Below the pieces are notes generated by a model, which saw only the letters and a list, made by a program, of their open reading frames with translations, ran no database searches and was not told the DNA's origin. Positions 15,270 to 25,514 of a stretch of DNA of 33,456 nt are shown in pieces. Made by a program: the position numbers and the translations under genes. The stretch spans positions 1-33,456 of the forward strand of contig JAFZTV010000051.1 in NCBI GenBank assembly GCA_017618625.1, written 5' to 3'. How positions within the stretch are numbered: position 1 is the first letter of the stretch; the number at the start of each line of letters is the position of its first letter. The DNA is from Bacteroidales bacterium (GTDB taxonomy: Bacteria; Bacteroidota; Bacteroidia; Bacteroidales; P3).

Positions 15270-16026
15270 ATCTCTTGTTCAAACCCTCCGACTCCAAAAG
15301 CCTACGGTACGTCCGTTCGGCTGCCATCTGCTCCGCCGACTTGATACTCAGCCCGCTGGCCGAATCCATTGCCTCCCCGTCTATCTCCACATGCACATGG
15401 TAAATGGCGTGCTTGTCGTGTCCGTGGCGCTCGGTGCTGTCCAGAACAAAACGCAGTGGAACATGCCTCTTCTGGCAGTAGTCTATCAGGTGCCCCTTGA
15501 AATTCCAATCGGTGCTGGCAAGGGTTTCCACATCTGTGTAGTGGTTCAATATACGCTGTATGACAATCTTTCTCGTGAAGTCATAGCCCCTGTCTATATA
15601 TATCGCCCCAATCAGCGCCTCCAGCGCGTTGCCCTCCAGCGAGCGGTTCTGCGATATACGTATGGCCGAGCGGTTATACGAAAGCAGGTCGTAAAGCCCC
15701 ATCATGTGGGCTATCTTGTTGAGGCTGCGGCGGCTGACTATCTTCGACCGCAGCTCTGTAAGATATCCCTCCCCTCTGTCCGGGTACTTGGCATACAGAT
15801 GTTCCGCCACAATGGCGCTCAGCATCGCGTCGCCCAGGTATTCCAGCCGCTCGTTGTTCAACTTGCGCCCGTCCGACAGCTCCTGCATCGACGACTTGTG
15901 CGTCAACGCCGTGTGGTACAGCTCTATATCGCGCGGCGAGAAACCCAATGTCTTACGACAAAAGGCTCTGATTTCGGAGTATGAGTTGTTGGAAAGCTTT
16001 CGCTTGAAGAGGTTCTTCAACTCCAT
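15268..16026 (-). CDS. rnc: Ribonuclease III
   Basis: A 252-residue endonuclease that cuts double-stranded RNA in rRNA maturation and mRNA turnover. The RNase III signature NERLEYLGD is at 58-66, and EALIGAIYID at about 136-145 supplies the second acidic catalytic residue (E136). The position matching E. coli Asp114 is Asn (EGNALEAL), which I believe is common in Bacteroidota rather than a defect. A double-stranded RNA-binding domain (about 172-246) ends the protein (KSAEQMAAERTYRRLL). The start overlaps the fabF stop by 10 nt, so translation is coupled. It is the last gene of the acpP-fabF-rnc operon. Confidence 0.96.
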   Translation of the reverse strand: MELKNLFKRKLSNNSYSEIRAFCRKTLGFSPRDIELYHTALTHKSSMQELSDGRKLNNERLEYLGDAMLSAIVAEHLYAKYPDRGEGYLTELRSKIVSRRSLNKIAHMMGLYDLLSYNRSAIRISQNRSLEGNALEALIGAIYIDRGYDFTRKIVIQRILNHYTDVETLASTDWNFKGHLIDYCQKRHVPLRFVLDSTERHGHDKHAIYHVHVEIDGEAMDSASGLSIKSAEQMAAERTYRRLLESEGLNKR

Positions 16027-17264
16027 TTGCGGAAAGCGAGTGAAACATTGTGTCCGCCAAATCCAAACGCATTACTCAGCGCAAACGGTATCTCGCGCTG
16101 ACGCGCTGCGTTGAACGTGAAGTCCAGCGGCTCTATGCGCGGGTCGTCTGTGAAATGGTTGATGGTCGGCGGAATGATGTCGTTCTTTATCGAAAGAACC
16201 GTGATGGCTGCCTCCAGTGCACCGGCTGCGCCCAGCAGGTGTCCCGTCATCGACTTGGTTGAATTGAGGCTTATCTTCTTTGCATGCTCGCCAAAAAGCG
16301 CGGCTACAGCCTTCGGCTCTGCTATGTCGCCCTGTGGTGTCGACGTTCCGTGGGTGTTGATATGCACAACATCCTCCAGACGCATCTCCGACTCCTCAAC
16401 GGCCAACCTCATGGCAGCCGCAGCACCCGTCCCTTCCGGGTGCGGAGCGGTGATGTGGTGTGCGTCGGCGGTCGCGCCCCAGCCCGTGAGCTCGGCATAA
16501 ATCTTCGCGCCTCTCGCCTTCGCGTGCTCCAACTCCTCCAGTATCAGGGTTGCCGACCCCTCGCCCAATACGAAACCGTCGCGGTCGGCGTCAAACGGAC
16601 GCGAGGCCGTCTTCGGGTCGTCGTTGCGGGTCGAGAGCGCCTGCATCGACGAGAAAGCCCCGATGCCGCTCTCGGCTATGGCAGCTTCCGAACCGCCGGC
16701 TATGGCGGCAACGGCCTTACCCAGACGTATCAAGTCAAACGCCTCGCCCAGCGCAACAGCCGAGGATGCGCATGCCGCAGTCACCGCATAGTTAGGGCCT
16801 TTCAACCCATAACGTATCGAGATGATGCCGGAGCAGATGTTGGTGATAGTCTTGGGAACAAAGAACGGGCTGAACCGAGGCACATACCCTCCCTTGCAGA
16901 AGTCTATGCTCTCGTTCTGGAATGTCTTCACCCCGCCGAATCCGGAACCCCAGATAACGGCAACGCGCTCTTTGTCTATAGGACCGTCAAAAATACCCGA
17001 GTCGGCTATAGCCTCGTCGGTCGAAACAATAGCATATTGCCCGAACCTGTCCAGGCGGTTGACCTCCTTGCGGTCGAAATACGCAAGCGGGTCGTAGCCT
17101 TTCAGCTCACTGGCTATATGGCATTTGAATTTTTCGGTGTCGAAATAGGTAATCACGTCCGCGCCGCTTACCCCATCAAGCAACGACTTCCACATCGATG
17201 GCACATCGTTGCCTACCGGAGTAAGCGACCCGATACCTGTGACTACAACACGTTTCAGTTCCAT
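16017..17264 (-). CDS. fabF: Beta-ketoacyl-ACP synthase II
   Basis: A 415-residue condensing enzyme that elongates acyl-ACP with malonyl-ACP in type II fatty acid synthesis. The Cys-His-His triad is present: C165 in TAACASSAV, H305 in HINTHGTSTPQGD and H342 in KSMTGHLLGAAG. Length and the C-terminal FGFGGHNVSL motif are normal for FabF. acpP lies 25 nt upstream and rnc overlaps its end, the classic arrangement. Confidence 0.97.
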   Translation of the reverse strand: MELKRVVVTGIGSLTPVGNDVPSMWKSLLDGVSGADVITYFDTEKFKCHIASELKGYDPLAYFDRKEVNRLDRFGQYAIVSTDEAIADSGIFDGPIDKERVAVIWGSGFGGVKTFQNESIDFCKGGYVPRFSPFFVPKTITNICSGIISIRYGLKGPNYAVTAACASSAVALGEAFDLIRLGKAVAAIAGGSEAAIAESGIGAFSSMQALSTRNDDPKTASRPFDADRDGFVLGEGSATLILEELEHAKARGAKIYAELTGWGATADAHHITAPHPEGTGAAAAMRLAVEESEMRLEDVVHINTHGTSTPQGDIAEPKAVAALFGEHAKKISLNSTKSMTGHLLGAAGALEAAITVLSIKNDIIPPTINHFTDDPRIEPLDFTFNAARQREIPFALSNAFGFGGHNVSLAFRKWS

Positions 17265-17289
17265 TAAAACTGATTACGCAGTGATTTGT

Positions 17290-17529
17290 TTAGTTAGCTT
17301 TGGCCTCTTCAATAAACTTGATGGCGTCGCCAACAGTGGAGATTTTCTCCGCGGCATCCTCGGGGATGCTGATTCCGAACTCTTTCTCAAGCTCCATGAT
17401 AAGCTCAACGGTATCCAAAGAATCAGCTCCGAGATCGTTAGCAAAGTTAGCAGTCTCAACTACTTCTTTTTCATCTACTCCAAGCTTGTCAACAATGATA
17501 GCTGTTACTTTCGTTGCAATTTCAGACAT
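17290..17529 (-). CDS. acpP: Acyl carrier protein
   Basis: A 79-residue acidic carrier that holds growing fatty acids on a phosphopantetheine arm. The attachment serine is S37 in the [11 protein letters not shown] motif, which has the typical acidic helix II. The ATG at 17529 is the correct start; a longer frame to 17613 adds residues from the AT-rich leader and is rejected. First gene of the acpP-fabF-rnc operon. Confidence 0.98.
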   Translation of the reverse strand: MSEIATKVTAIIVDKLGVDEKEVVETANFANDLGADSLDTVELIMELEKEFGISIPEDAAEKISTVGDAIKFIEEAKAN

Positions 17530-17557
17530 AATCTTAATTTTTGGATTAAACGAGTTG

Positions 17558-17565
17558 CAAAGAAA
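17558..17565 (-). promoter_or_regulatory. Degenerate -7 element upstream of acpP
   Basis: On the minus strand 17565-17558 reads TTTCTTTG, one base from TAnnTTTG, about 30 nt before the acpP ATG. No well-spaced TTTG is seen upstream, only a T-rich tract. Confidence 0.3.
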
Positions 17566-17669
17566 CAAAAAAAAACAAACATACAAGTGTTTTTCAGAGT
17601 ACATTTTCCCCAACCGAAAGTTAATAAGCTGTGAAACAAAGCCCTGATTTGTTAAAAATTTTCACATTT

Positions 17670-17716
17670 ACAGCCGTTTGCACCTCGAATCCGTTTAATA
17701 ACAGCCGTTTCGCACC
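17670..17716. repeat. Direct repeat with 31-bp period in the acpP/purN divergent gap
   Basis: ACAGCCGTTT-GCACC (17670-17684) recurs as ACAGCCGTTTCGCACC (17701-17716). The 31-bp period is close to three helical turns, so both copies face the same side of the DNA, a layout typical of tandem regulator sites. The rest of the gap, 17530-17850, is AT-rich and holds no gene that I can see. Confidence 0.45.
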
Positions 17717-17850
17717 ACTCTAAATGTTAAAATACCTCGCCCCAAATTCACTGCTTCTCCTGTGACATTTTCCCTATTTTACCTCTGCAAAACATATCAA
17801 AAAAGTGTTTCCTTACGTTATTAATAGTAACTTTTTGAACAATTGAACCC

Positions 17851-18450
17851 ATGAAACGCATTGCAATACTCGCGTCGGGCAACGGCACCAACGCTCAACA
17901 GATATCCGAATATCTGGCAGACAACAACGACATCGAGGTTTCCTGCATCGTCTATAACCGTCGCGACGCCTACGTCGCTCAACGTGCCGCCAACCTCGGC
18001 ATCGAAGCCCAGTACTTCAACAAAAAGGACTTCCTCGAAACCGACCGCGTGCTCGACTACCTGCAGCAAAAACATATCGACTACCTCATCCTGGCAGGCT
18101 TCCTACTGCTCGTCCCGCAAAACCTGCTCGACGCCTTCCCCAACCGCATCGTCAACATCCACCCTGCCCTGTTGCCCAACTACGGTGGCAAAGGCATGTA
18201 CGGCCACCACGTCCACGAGGCCGTCATCGCCAACCACGAACCCGTGAGCGGCATCACCATCCACATCGTGGACAACCACTACGACCACGGCACCACCCTG
18301 TTCCAAGCCAAATGCGCCCTCACCCCTCAAGACACCCCCGACTCCCTGGCCGCGAAGATTCACATTCTCGAAAAGACCTGGTTCCCTCCAGTAGTCGAGG
18401 CCTTCGTGCTCGGCAAACCCATGCCTGAACCTAAGACTCTGGAAGCCTGA
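17851..18450 (+). CDS. purN: Phosphoribosylglycinamide formyltransferase (GAR transformylase)
   Basis: A 199-residue cytoplasmic enzyme that transfers a formyl group from 10-formyltetrahydrofolate to GAR, the third step of purine synthesis. Motifs: the N-terminal nucleotide loop ILASGNGTNAQ, catalytic N102 and H104 in VNIHPALLPNYGGKGMYG, and D145 in VDNHYDHGTTLF. Length is normal. Its TGA overlaps the next gene's ATG by one base (TGATG), so purine synthesis is translationally coupled to a glycosyltransferase, an unusual pairing. Confidence 0.96.
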   Translation: MKRIAILASGNGTNAQQISEYLADNNDIEVSCIVYNRRDAYVAQRAANLGIEAQYFNKKDFLETDRVLDYLQQKHIDYLILAGFLLLVPQNLLDAFPNRIVNIHPALLPNYGGKGMYGHHVHEAVIANHEPVSGITIHIVDNHYDHGTTLFQAKCALTPQDTPDSLAAKIHILEKTWFPPVVEAFVLGKPMPEPKTLEA

Positions 18451-19580
18451 TGCGCATAGGGGTCAACACTCGTCTGCTGCTCGATGGCAAGATGGACGGC
18501 ATCGGCTGGTTCGCCTTCCACACCCTCCGCCGCATGGTCGCAGCTCATCCCGAACACGAATTCTTCTTCTTTTTCGACCGCAAGCCCTCGCCCAAGTTCA
18601 TCTTCGCCGACAACGTGAAACCCGTCGTGGTCAATCCGCCGGCGCGCCATCCCGTTCTCTGGTGGCTGTTTTTCGAGTGTGGCATCGCGCGCGCAATAAA
18701 AAAACATCGAATAGACCTTTTCCTCTCCCCCGACGGCTACATCCCGCTGCATGCCGCCATCCCCGTCGTTGATGTAATCCACGACATCAACTTCGCCCAC
18801 TTCCCCAACAACCTCAAGCCCTCCCACCAACGCTACATGTCTCACTACTTCCCGCTCTTCGCCGACAAAGCCTCGCAGGTTGTCACCGTCTCCGAGTTTT
18901 CGAAAGCCGACATCGCCAAGACCTACACCATCTCTCCCGACAAAATCAGCGTGGTTTACAACGGTGCCGGCGATGCCTACCGGCCTTTGAGCCCTGATGA
19001 GCAACTCAGCGTGCGCCAGCAATACTGCGGCGGCAGCCCCTACTTCATCTTCGTCAGCACCATACTGCGCCGCAAAAACCTCGCCAACCTCCTAAAAGCT
19101 TTCGACCTCTTCAAATCCTCCGACTCGCAAGGTCACAAACTGCTCGTCGTTGGAGCTCGCGTCTGGTGGCAAGACGAGCTGAAAGAGGCCTTCGACTCAA
19201 TGAAGCACCAGTCTGACGTGCAGTTTCTAGGGCACACCAGCGCTGACGAACTTTCCCGCCTGTTAGCTGCCTCCACCGCCCTCGTCTATCCCTCCTTCTT
19301 CGAGGGTTTCGGCATCCCTATCGTCGAGGCCTTCTGCGCCGAGACCGCCGTAATTACCTCCAACGTCACCTCCATGCCCGAGGTAGCCGGCGACGCCGCC
19401 CTCCTCATCGACCCTCACAATGTCAATGCCATCGCCGACGCAATGCATCAACTGGCCGACGACACACAGCTGCGGCAGCAGCTGATAGAGCGTGGACGCG
19501 CAAGACGCAGCCTCTTCACCTGGGACGACGCCGCCACCAAACTATGGGACATAATGATGCAGACCTACAAAGATGCGTAG
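18450..19580 (+). CDS. GT4-type glycosyltransferase
   Basis: A 376-residue GT-B fold enzyme of the glycosyl transferases group 1 family. The N-terminal acceptor domain begins MRIGVNTRLL and contains VIHDINFAHFP. The C-terminal donor domain has ILRRKNLANLLKAF, then the EX7E motif in FFEGFGIPIVEAF and the following SNVTSMPEVAGDAALLIDP. This family transfers a sugar from a nucleotide donor to a lipid, a glycan or a protein. The donor and acceptor are not readable. It has no signal peptide, so it acts on the cytoplasmic face of the membrane. It overlaps purN by 1 nt and the OmpA-like gene by 8 nt, so the three form one operon. Confidence 0.92.
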   Translation: MRIGVNTRLLLDGKMDGIGWFAFHTLRRMVAAHPEHEFFFFFDRKPSPKFIFADNVKPVVVNPPARHPVLWWLFFECGIARAIKKHRIDLFLSPDGYIPLHAAIPVVDVIHDINFAHFPNNLKPSHQRYMSHYFPLFADKASQVVTVSEFSKADIAKTYTISPDKISVVYNGAGDAYRPLSPDEQLSVRQQYCGGSPYFIFVSTILRRKNLANLLKAFDLFKSSDSQGHKLLVVGARVWWQDELKEAFDSMKHQSDVQFLGHTSADELSRLLAASTALVYPSFFEGFGIPIVEAFCAETAVITSNVTSMPEVAGDAALLIDPHNVNAIADAMHQLADDTQLRQQLIERGRARRSLFTWDDAATKLWDIMMQTYKDA

Positions 19581-20757
19581 TATTTTCATATACACTCTTA
19601 TGCTGCTGCTAGCAGCAAACCTGTGCGCGCAGACCGACACCTCGTCGGCCAACCTGGTGTTCAACCCCTCTTTCGAGGACCATATCGAATGTCCCAGGAA
19701 AATCGACGCCAAAGGCGTTCTCACCATCGTCGAGGCCTGGTACCAGCCCACCGCCGGAAGCGCCGACTACTTAAACCGCTGTTCCACACGCGAATGCGCC
19801 GTACCTCAAAACAAACTCGGCTACCAGCAGCCTCGCACCGGCGACGCCTACTGCGGCATCTACTGTTCCAAGGATGAATACCGCGAATACATCCAGACTC
19901 AACTCCGCGAGCCCCTGAAACCGGGCTGCCGCTACCGTGCCTCCTTCCACGTCTCCCTCTCCGAAAACTCCACTGTGGCCGTCTCATCCATCGGTGCCCT
20001 CTTCACCGCCGAACGCATCACCGACTCCGGCAGGGGCATCCTCATGCACAAACACCGCAGCTCTATGGGATCGCTCGTAAGCCAAACCATCTCCACCCCA
20101 TTCTCCCCGCAGGTAGTCTGCACTCATGTCCTCTCCGACACCTCCGAGTGGATGGAAGTCAGCGGCGAATTCACCGCAGCCGGCGGCGAGGAATTTCTCA
20201 CCATCGGCAACTTCACCGATGCCGCACGTTCCGGCATCACCGAATACGACTGGCTCACCCAGATTCTCACCGGCAGCTACTACTACATCGACGATGTAAG
20301 TGTCATCCTAATCAGCGCCCCCGAATCAGCCCAGGCCTCCCCCATCCAACCAAACCCATCCACCCCGACAACCCATCATCCATACAATCAAACAATCTCA
20401 ACACTCTCCGTCGGCGCCACCGTGGTGCTCCACGACATCTACTTCCAGTTCGACCGCAGCACCATACTCCAACAGTCCTACAAAGAGCTCACCAACCTGG
20501 TCAATCTGATGCGTGACAACCCCAAGATGCGTATCGAGATAGGCGGCCACACCGACGACCAAGGCAGCGCCTCCTACAACCTGAGACTCTCCGAAAGCCG
20601 CGCCAAAGCCGTCGCCGATTACCTCACAGCCAAAGGCATCGACCCCAAACGTCTGCAATACCGCGGCTATGGTAAATCCCGCCCCATCGCCGACAATTCC
20701 ACCGAAGAAGGCCAAGCCAAAAACCGCCGAGTGGAAATCAAAATCCTCTCAAAATAA
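19573..20757 (+). CDS. OmpA-family outer-membrane/peptidoglycan-binding protein
   Basis: A 394-residue exported protein. Signal peptide 1-19 (MRSIFIYTLMLLLAANLCA). Residues about 25-250 form a beta-rich domain beginning NLVFNPSFEDHIECP, a start often seen in Bacteroidota OmpA-like proteins and resembling a carbohydrate-binding fold. A Pro/Thr/Ser-rich linker (about 253-276) follows, then the C-terminal OmpA domain (about 285-394) with IYFQFDRSTILQQS, GGHTDDQGSASYN and NLRLSESRAKAVADYL, the peptidoglycan-binding face, ending NRRVEIKI. It probably links the outer membrane to peptidoglycan. Its ATG lies 8 nt inside the glycosyltransferase gene, so it is translationally coupled to it. Confidence 0.92.
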   Translation: MRSIFIYTLMLLLAANLCAQTDTSSANLVFNPSFEDHIECPRKIDAKGVLTIVEAWYQPTAGSADYLNRCSTRECAVPQNKLGYQQPRTGDAYCGIYCSKDEYREYIQTQLREPLKPGCRYRASFHVSLSENSTVAVSSIGALFTAERITDSGRGILMHKHRSSMGSLVSQTISTPFSPQVVCTHVLSDTSEWMEVSGEFTAAGGEEFLTIGNFTDAARSGITEYDWLTQILTGSYYYIDDVSVILISAPESAQASPIQPNPSTPTTHHPYNQTISTLSVGATVVLHDIYFQFDRSTILQQSYKELTNLVNLMRDNPKMRIEIGGHTDDQGSASYNLRLSESRAKAVADYLTAKGIDPKRLQYRGYGKSRPIADNSTEEGQAKNRRVEIKILSK

Positions 20758-20796
20758 TTCCGCGGAATTCCTCCCAACTGATGGCAAACCCACCAT

Positions 20797-20833
20797 CGAA
20801 AATAACAAAAACCCTATCCACATGGAAAGGGTT
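20797..20833 (-). terminator. Second terminator downstream of rpoC (possibly bidirectional)
   Basis: AACCCT-A-TCC (20810-20819) pairs with GGA-A-AGGGTT (20824-20833) around a 4-nt loop. On the minus strand it is followed by TTTTTGTTATTTT. On the plus strand there is no T-run, but it is the only hairpin after the OmpA-like gene. Confidence 0.65.
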
Positions 20834-20868
20834 GTCTAATATCGATTTCTATCAGACTCCATCCGAAT

Positions 20869-20900
20869 TGATACGGACTTGATACGGACCTGATACGGAC
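20869..20900. repeat. Three tandem copies of an 11-bp word
   Basis: TGATACGGAC-T, TGATACGGAC-C, TGATACGGAC in a row, between the two terminators that close the rpoC and OmpA operons. No function is apparent. Confidence 0.7.
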
Positions 20901-20930
20901 AATAAACTTGCCAAACAAGGTAAACTTGAA

Positions 20931-20963
20931 CAAAAAAGTCCTTGCGGTATACCGCAAGGACTT
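20931..20963 (-). terminator. Primary rpoC terminator
   Basis: A perfect 28-bp palindrome (20936-20963, AAGTCCTTGCGGTA and its complement) is followed on the minus strand by a T-run (20937-20932). A 14-bp stem with essentially no loop residues beyond the centre; in practice the centre opens to a small loop. Confidence 0.9.
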
Positions 20964-20987
20964 AACGTAAATTTATAGACATTAGTG

Positions 20988-23900
20988 TTATTTGAGCCGC
21001 TGTGCAGCTTCAACCTCAGCCTTGTTGCCCACAACAAGGTTCTGATACTCGCGCAGACCTGTACCGGCAGGGATAAGGTGTCCAACGATGACGTTCTCCT
21101 TCATGCCCTCGAGGTGGTCGCACTTGGCGTTGATAGCAGCCTCAGTAAGCACCTTGGTGGTCTCCTGGAACGATGCAGCGGAGATGAACGAACGGGTCTG
21201 GAGCGAAGCTCTGGTGATACCCTGAAGTATCTGCTTGGATGTCGCAGGCTTGGCATCGCGGGCTTCGACCAAGTGCTTGTCGTTACGACGCAGCAGCGAG
21301 TTCTCGTCGCGGAGCTGACGGGCTGTGACAAGCTGTCCTTTCTTCAGGTTCTCACTCTCTCCGTTGTCGGTGACAACCATCATGCCATATATCTCGTCGT
21401 TGACCTCGTGGAAGTCTATCTTATTGACCAGCTCGCCTTCGAGGAAGCGGGTGTCGCCCGGATCGACTATCTCCACTTTGCGCATCATCTGACGGACAAT
21501 GATTTCGAAGTGTTTATCGTTTATCTTCACACCTTGCAGACGGTAAACCTCCTGGACTTCGTTGACGATGTACTCCTGCACCTTCATGGGTCCCTTGATG
21601 GCGAGGATGTCGGCGGGAGTGACAGCGCCCTCGGAAAGCGGCGTACCAGCCTTCACGTAGTCGTTGTCCTGTGCAAGTATCTGCTTGCTGGTGCTGATAA
21701 GATAACTACGCTTCTCACCGGTCTTGCTGGTGATGGTGATTTCGCGGTTGTTGCGTTTGAGTTTCCTGGCAACGCTTACGATACCGTCGATTTCGGCCAC
21801 GGTGGCGGGGTCGGACGGGTTGCGGGCCTCGAATAGCTCGGTCACACGCGGCAGACCGCCCGTGATATCGCCGGCCTTGCCGAACGAACGCGGAATCTTG
21901 GCCATGATGTCACCAGCCTTGAGCTTCTGTCCCTGCTCGACACCGATATGTGCACCCACGGGAAGGTCGTATGCCTTGAGGATATTACCCTCGGAGTCGA
22001 TGATGTTGAGTGCAGGATTCTTGGTGCGCTGACGCGACTCGATGATAACCTTGTCCTGAAGGCCTGTCTGTGCATCCGATTCGACACGGAAGGTAACGTT
22101 CTCAATGACGTTCTCGAAGGATACCTTACCGTTGACATCGGAGATGATAACAGCATTGTATGGATCCCACTCGGCTATGAGCTCGCCCTTGGTGAGTATG
22201 TCGCCAGCATGCTTGAAGAGCTTGGAGCCGTAAGGCACAAGTGCCGAATATAATGTGACCTCAGTCTTGGTGTCAACAATACGCATTTCGGCGGAACGAC
22301 CAATGACAACGTCGTATTTGTTGCCGTCGTTGTCGGCATAAGGCAGCGAACGGAGCTCGTCGATTTCAAGACGTCCGTCGTATTTGGCCTGCAGGCTCGA
22401 CGTGGTACCGATGTTTCCACCGGCCACACCACCGACGTGGAAGGTACGAAGTGTAAGCTGCGTACCAGGCTCACCGATAGCCTGTGCTGCGATAACGCCG
22501 ACTGCCTCACCCTTCTGAACCATCTTGCCGGTGGCAAGGTTGCGACCGTAGCACTTGGCGCAAACACCGTGTTTGGCCTCGCAGGTGAGAACGGAACGTA
22601 TCTCGACCTCCTCAATGGGAGACTCTTCAATCTTACGGCAAATCTCTTCGGTGAGCTCGTCGCCCGACTGGGCTATGACTTCACCAGTGAGAGGATTGAC
22701 GATGTCGTGGACGGTAGTGCGTCCAAGTATCTTCTCTGTAAGTGACTGGACAATGTCCTCGCCTTTCTTGAGAGCAGTGGTCGGAAGGCCGCGGAGCGTG
22801 CCGCAGTCCTCTTCGGTGATGATGACATCGTGTGCCACATCGACCAAACGACGGGTAAGATAACCAGCGTCTGCCGTCTTAAGAGCGGTATCGGCCAGAC
22901 CCTTACGAGCACCGTGGGTGGAGATGAAGTACTCCAACACCGAAAGGCCTTCCTTGAAGTTAGAAATAATGGGGTTCTCGATAATCTCGTTACCAGCGGC
23001 ACCTGCCTTCTGCGGCTTGGCCATAAGTCCACGCATACCAGAAAGCTGACGAATCTGTTCCTTGCTACCACGAGCACCCGAATCATACATCATGTAGATG
23101 GGGTTGAAGCCCTGGTTGTCGGCCTTGAGACGCTTCATAAGTGTCTCGGTGAGCTGGTTGTTAGTATTGGTCCAGATATCGATAACGTGGTTGTAACGTT
23201 CGTTGTTGGTAATAAGACCCATTGCATACTGGGCCATAACCTCCTCGACCTCGTCGTTGGCCTTGTCTATCATGGTCTCCTTCTCGGTCGGGATAATCAC
23301 ATCGCCGAGGTTGAACGAGAGGCCGCCACGGAATGCCTGACGGTAACCCATGCTCTTGATGTCGTCGAGGAAAGCAGCCGTAACTGCGTTGCCACAGGTG
23401 GTGAAAAGGTCACCGATGATGTCGCGCAGCGACTTTTTGCCCAAGACCTGGTTGATGTAGCCATACTCGGCAGGAACAACTTGGTTGAAGATAACACGTC
23501 CAACGGTGGTACGGATACGGTCGGTCTTGATATAGTGGCCGTCCTTGTCGAGAACGGGGTTGCCCTCCTTGTCGCGCAGAATTTCGAACTCGGTGCGACT
23601 GTGCTCGGCTATATCCTGCTTGTTGGCGCAGTCGCAATCAGTGAGCAGGTTGCCTTTCTTATCTTTGATTACCTCTGCGAAGGTGCCGTCGGATTTGACG
23701 TAGCTGAGCTCGTCCTTGCCATGGATGGCAGTCATCTTCATGCTGATGCATGCGTTGAGGTCAACACGCTTCTCGTTGTAAGCGATAATAACCTCTTCGG
23801 GCGAGTAGAAGCGGTATCCTTCACCCTTGACGATTTCGTCAGCGGTGGTACGACGGGGTTTGGTCATGTAGTACAGACCAAGCACCATATCCTGCGACGG

Positions 23901-25466
23901 AACGGTGATAGGAGCACCGTTAGCGGGGTTTAGGATGTTATGGGTCGAAAGCATGAGAAGCTGAGCCTCAAGCACGGCTGCATTGCCCAGCGGCACATGG
24001 ACAGCCATCTGGTCACCGTCAAAGTCGGCGTTAAATCCGGTACAAACGAGCGGGTGCAGACGTATGGCCTTTCCTTCGACCAAACGAGGCTGGAAAGCCT
24101 GGATACTCAAACGGTGCAGCGTAGGAGCACGGTTGAGCAGTATTGGATGTCCCTTAAGTATATTCTCGAGAATCTCCATCACCACAGGCTCCTTGCGGTC
24201 AACGATGCGCTTGGCCGACTTGACGGTCTTCACGATGCCGCGCTCTAGAAGTTTGCGGATGACGAATGGTTTGAAGAGCTCGGCGGCCATGTCCTTAGGC
24301 AGTCCGCACTCGTGCATCTTCAGTTCAGGTCCTACCACGATAACCGAACGACCAGAGTAGTCAACACGTTTACCGAGGAGGTTCTGACGGAAACGACCCT
24401 GCTTACCCTTGAGGGAGTCACTGAGCGACTTGAGTGAGCGGTTAGACTCTGACTTGACACTGCTGACCTTGCGACTGTTGTCGAAGAGCGAGTCAACGGC
24501 CTCCTGCAACATACGCTTTTCGTGACGCATGATGACTTCGGGGGCTTTTATCTCGAAGAGACGTTTCAGACGGTTGTTACGGATTATAACACGACGATAG
24601 AGTTCGTTGATGTCGGAGGTTGCGAAACGGCCACCTTCGAGAGAAACCAATGGACGCAACTCGGGCGGTATCACGGGAACTATCTTGACAATCATCCACT
24701 CCGGACGGTTGTCCAAGCCGCGAGCCTGCATACGTTTGCGCGATTCGCGGAACGATTCAACCACATTAAGGCGCTTCAGAGCCTCTTGCTTACGCTGGTT
24801 GGAGGTCTCCTCCGAAGCCTTGGCACGCAGGTCATACGATACTGCATCCAGGTCAATCTGACACAAAAGCGTGTAGAGAGCCTCGGCACCCATTCCGGCA
24901 ATGAATTTATCGGGATCGGTGTCTGGAAGTTGTTCATTGCCCTCGGGGAGGGAATCAACAACAGCATAGTACTCTTCGTCGGACAAAAGGTCGAGTCTCT
25001 GCACAGGAACATCGTTGAGCACTGCCTTACCTGGCTGTATGACAACATATTTCTGGTAATAGATGACCTGCTCGAGTTTCTTGCTCGGGATGTCCAGCAG
25101 TGTGCCTATCTTGTTGGGCAGCGAACGGAAGAACCAAATATGGGCAACGGGAACGGTAAGTTCGATATGACCCATACGCTCGCGGCGTACCTTTTTCTCT
25201 GTAACTTCAACACCGCAACGGTCGCACACTATGCCCTTGTAGCGAATACGTTTGTATTTACCGCAGTGGCACTCCCAATCGCGGGTGGGACCAAATATAC
25301 GCTCACAGAACAGACCGTCGCGCTCTGGTTTCAATGTACGGTAGTTGATGGTTTCAGGTTTCGTAACCTCACCATACGAGCGTTTCTTGATTGACTCGGG
25401 CGACGCAAGACTGACTGTTATCGAATTAAAGTCGTTTTTTATCTGTGTTTCTGTTTTGAATGCCAT
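20988..25466 (-). CDS. rpoC: RNA polymerase beta' subunit
   Basis: A 1492-residue core RNA polymerase subunit. The N-terminal zinc site is [24 protein letters not shown] (about 70-90). The catalytic magnesium loop is [12 protein letters not shown], with three Asp. A second zinc site is formed by EDCGTLRG and [14 protein letters not shown]. The bridge-helix region follows [14 protein letters not shown]. It lies 48 nt after rpoB in the same transcript and ends at tandem terminators. Confidence 0.99.
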   Translation of the reverse strand: MAFKTETQIKNDFNSITVSLASPESIKKRSYGEVTKPETINYRTLKPERDGLFCERIFGPTRDWECHCGKYKRIRYKGIVCDRCGVEVTEKKVRRERMGHIELTVPVAHIWFFRSLPNKIGTLLDIPSKKLEQVIYYQKYVVIQPGKAVLNDVPVQRLDLLSDEEYYAVVDSLPEGNEQLPDTDPDKFIAGMGAEALYTLLCQIDLDAVSYDLRAKASEETSNQRKQEALKRLNVVESFRESRKRMQARGLDNRPEWMIVKIVPVIPPELRPLVSLEGGRFATSDINELYRRVIIRNNRLKRLFEIKAPEVIMRHEKRMLQEAVDSLFDNSRKVSSVKSESNRSLKSLSDSLKGKQGRFRQNLLGKRVDYSGRSVIVVGPELKMHECGLPKDMAAELFKPFVIRKLLERGIVKTVKSAKRIVDRKEPVVMEILENILKGHPILLNRAPTLHRLSIQAFQPRLVEGKAIRLHPLVCTGFNADFDGDQMAVHVPLGNAAVLEAQLLMLSTHNILNPANGAPITVPSQDMVLGLYYMTKPRRTTADEIVKGEGYRFYSPEEVIIAYNEKRVDLNACISMKMTAIHGKDELSYVKSDGTFAEVIKDKKGNLLTDCDCANKQDIAEHSRTEFEILRDKEGNPVLDKDGHYIKTDRIRTTVGRVIFNQVVPAEYGYINQVLGKKSLRDIIGDLFTTCGNAVTAAFLDDIKSMGYRQAFRGGLSFNLGDVIIPTEKETMIDKANDEVEEVMAQYAMGLITNNERYNHVIDIWTNTNNQLTETLMKRLKADNQGFNPIYMMYDSGARGSKEQIRQLSGMRGLMAKPQKAGAAGNEIIENPIISNFKEGLSVLEYFISTHGARKGLADTALKTADAGYLTRRLVDVAHDVIITEEDCGTLRGLPTTALKKGEDIVQSLTEKILGRTTVHDIVNPLTGEVIAQSGDELTEEICRKIEESPIEEVEIRSVLTCEAKHGVCAKCYGRNLATGKMVQKGEAVGVIAAQAIGEPGTQLTLRTFHVGGVAGGNIGTTSSLQAKYDGRLEIDELRSLPYADNDGNKYDVVIGRSAEMRIVDTKTEVTLYSALVPYGSKLFKHAGDILTKGELIAEWDPYNAVIISDVNGKVSFENVIENVTFRVESDAQTGLQDKVIIESRQRTKNPALNIIDSEGNILKAYDLPVGAHIGVEQGQKLKAGDIMAKIPRSFGKAGDITGGLPRVTELFEARNPSDPATVAEIDGIVSVARKLKRNNREITITSKTGEKRSYLISTSKQILAQDNDYVKAGTPLSEGAVTPADILAIKGPMKVQEYIVNEVQEVYRLQGVKINDKHFEIIVRQMMRKVEIVDPGDTRFLEGELVNKIDFHEVNDEIYGMMVVTDNGESENLKKGQLVTARQLRDENSLLRRNDKHLVEARDAKPATSKQILQGITRASLQTRSFISAASFQETTKVLTEAAINAKCDHLEGMKENVIVGHLIPAGTGLREYQNLVVGNKAEVEAAQRLK

Positions 25467-25514
25467 TTTCTTTTTGGGATTTTGATTTAACGAATACGAT
25501 AAAGCCTTGTGTCT

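Noticed and set aside
15268..16026. Loss of a catalytic Asp in RNase III
   Set aside because: Asn at the E. coli Asp114 position seems common in this phylum and the other catalytic acids are present, so inactivation is not supported.
22830..23933. 367-residue plus-strand frame opposite rpoC
   Set aside because: Antisense shadow of rpoC with no motif; long shadows are expected opposite GC-biased coding DNA.
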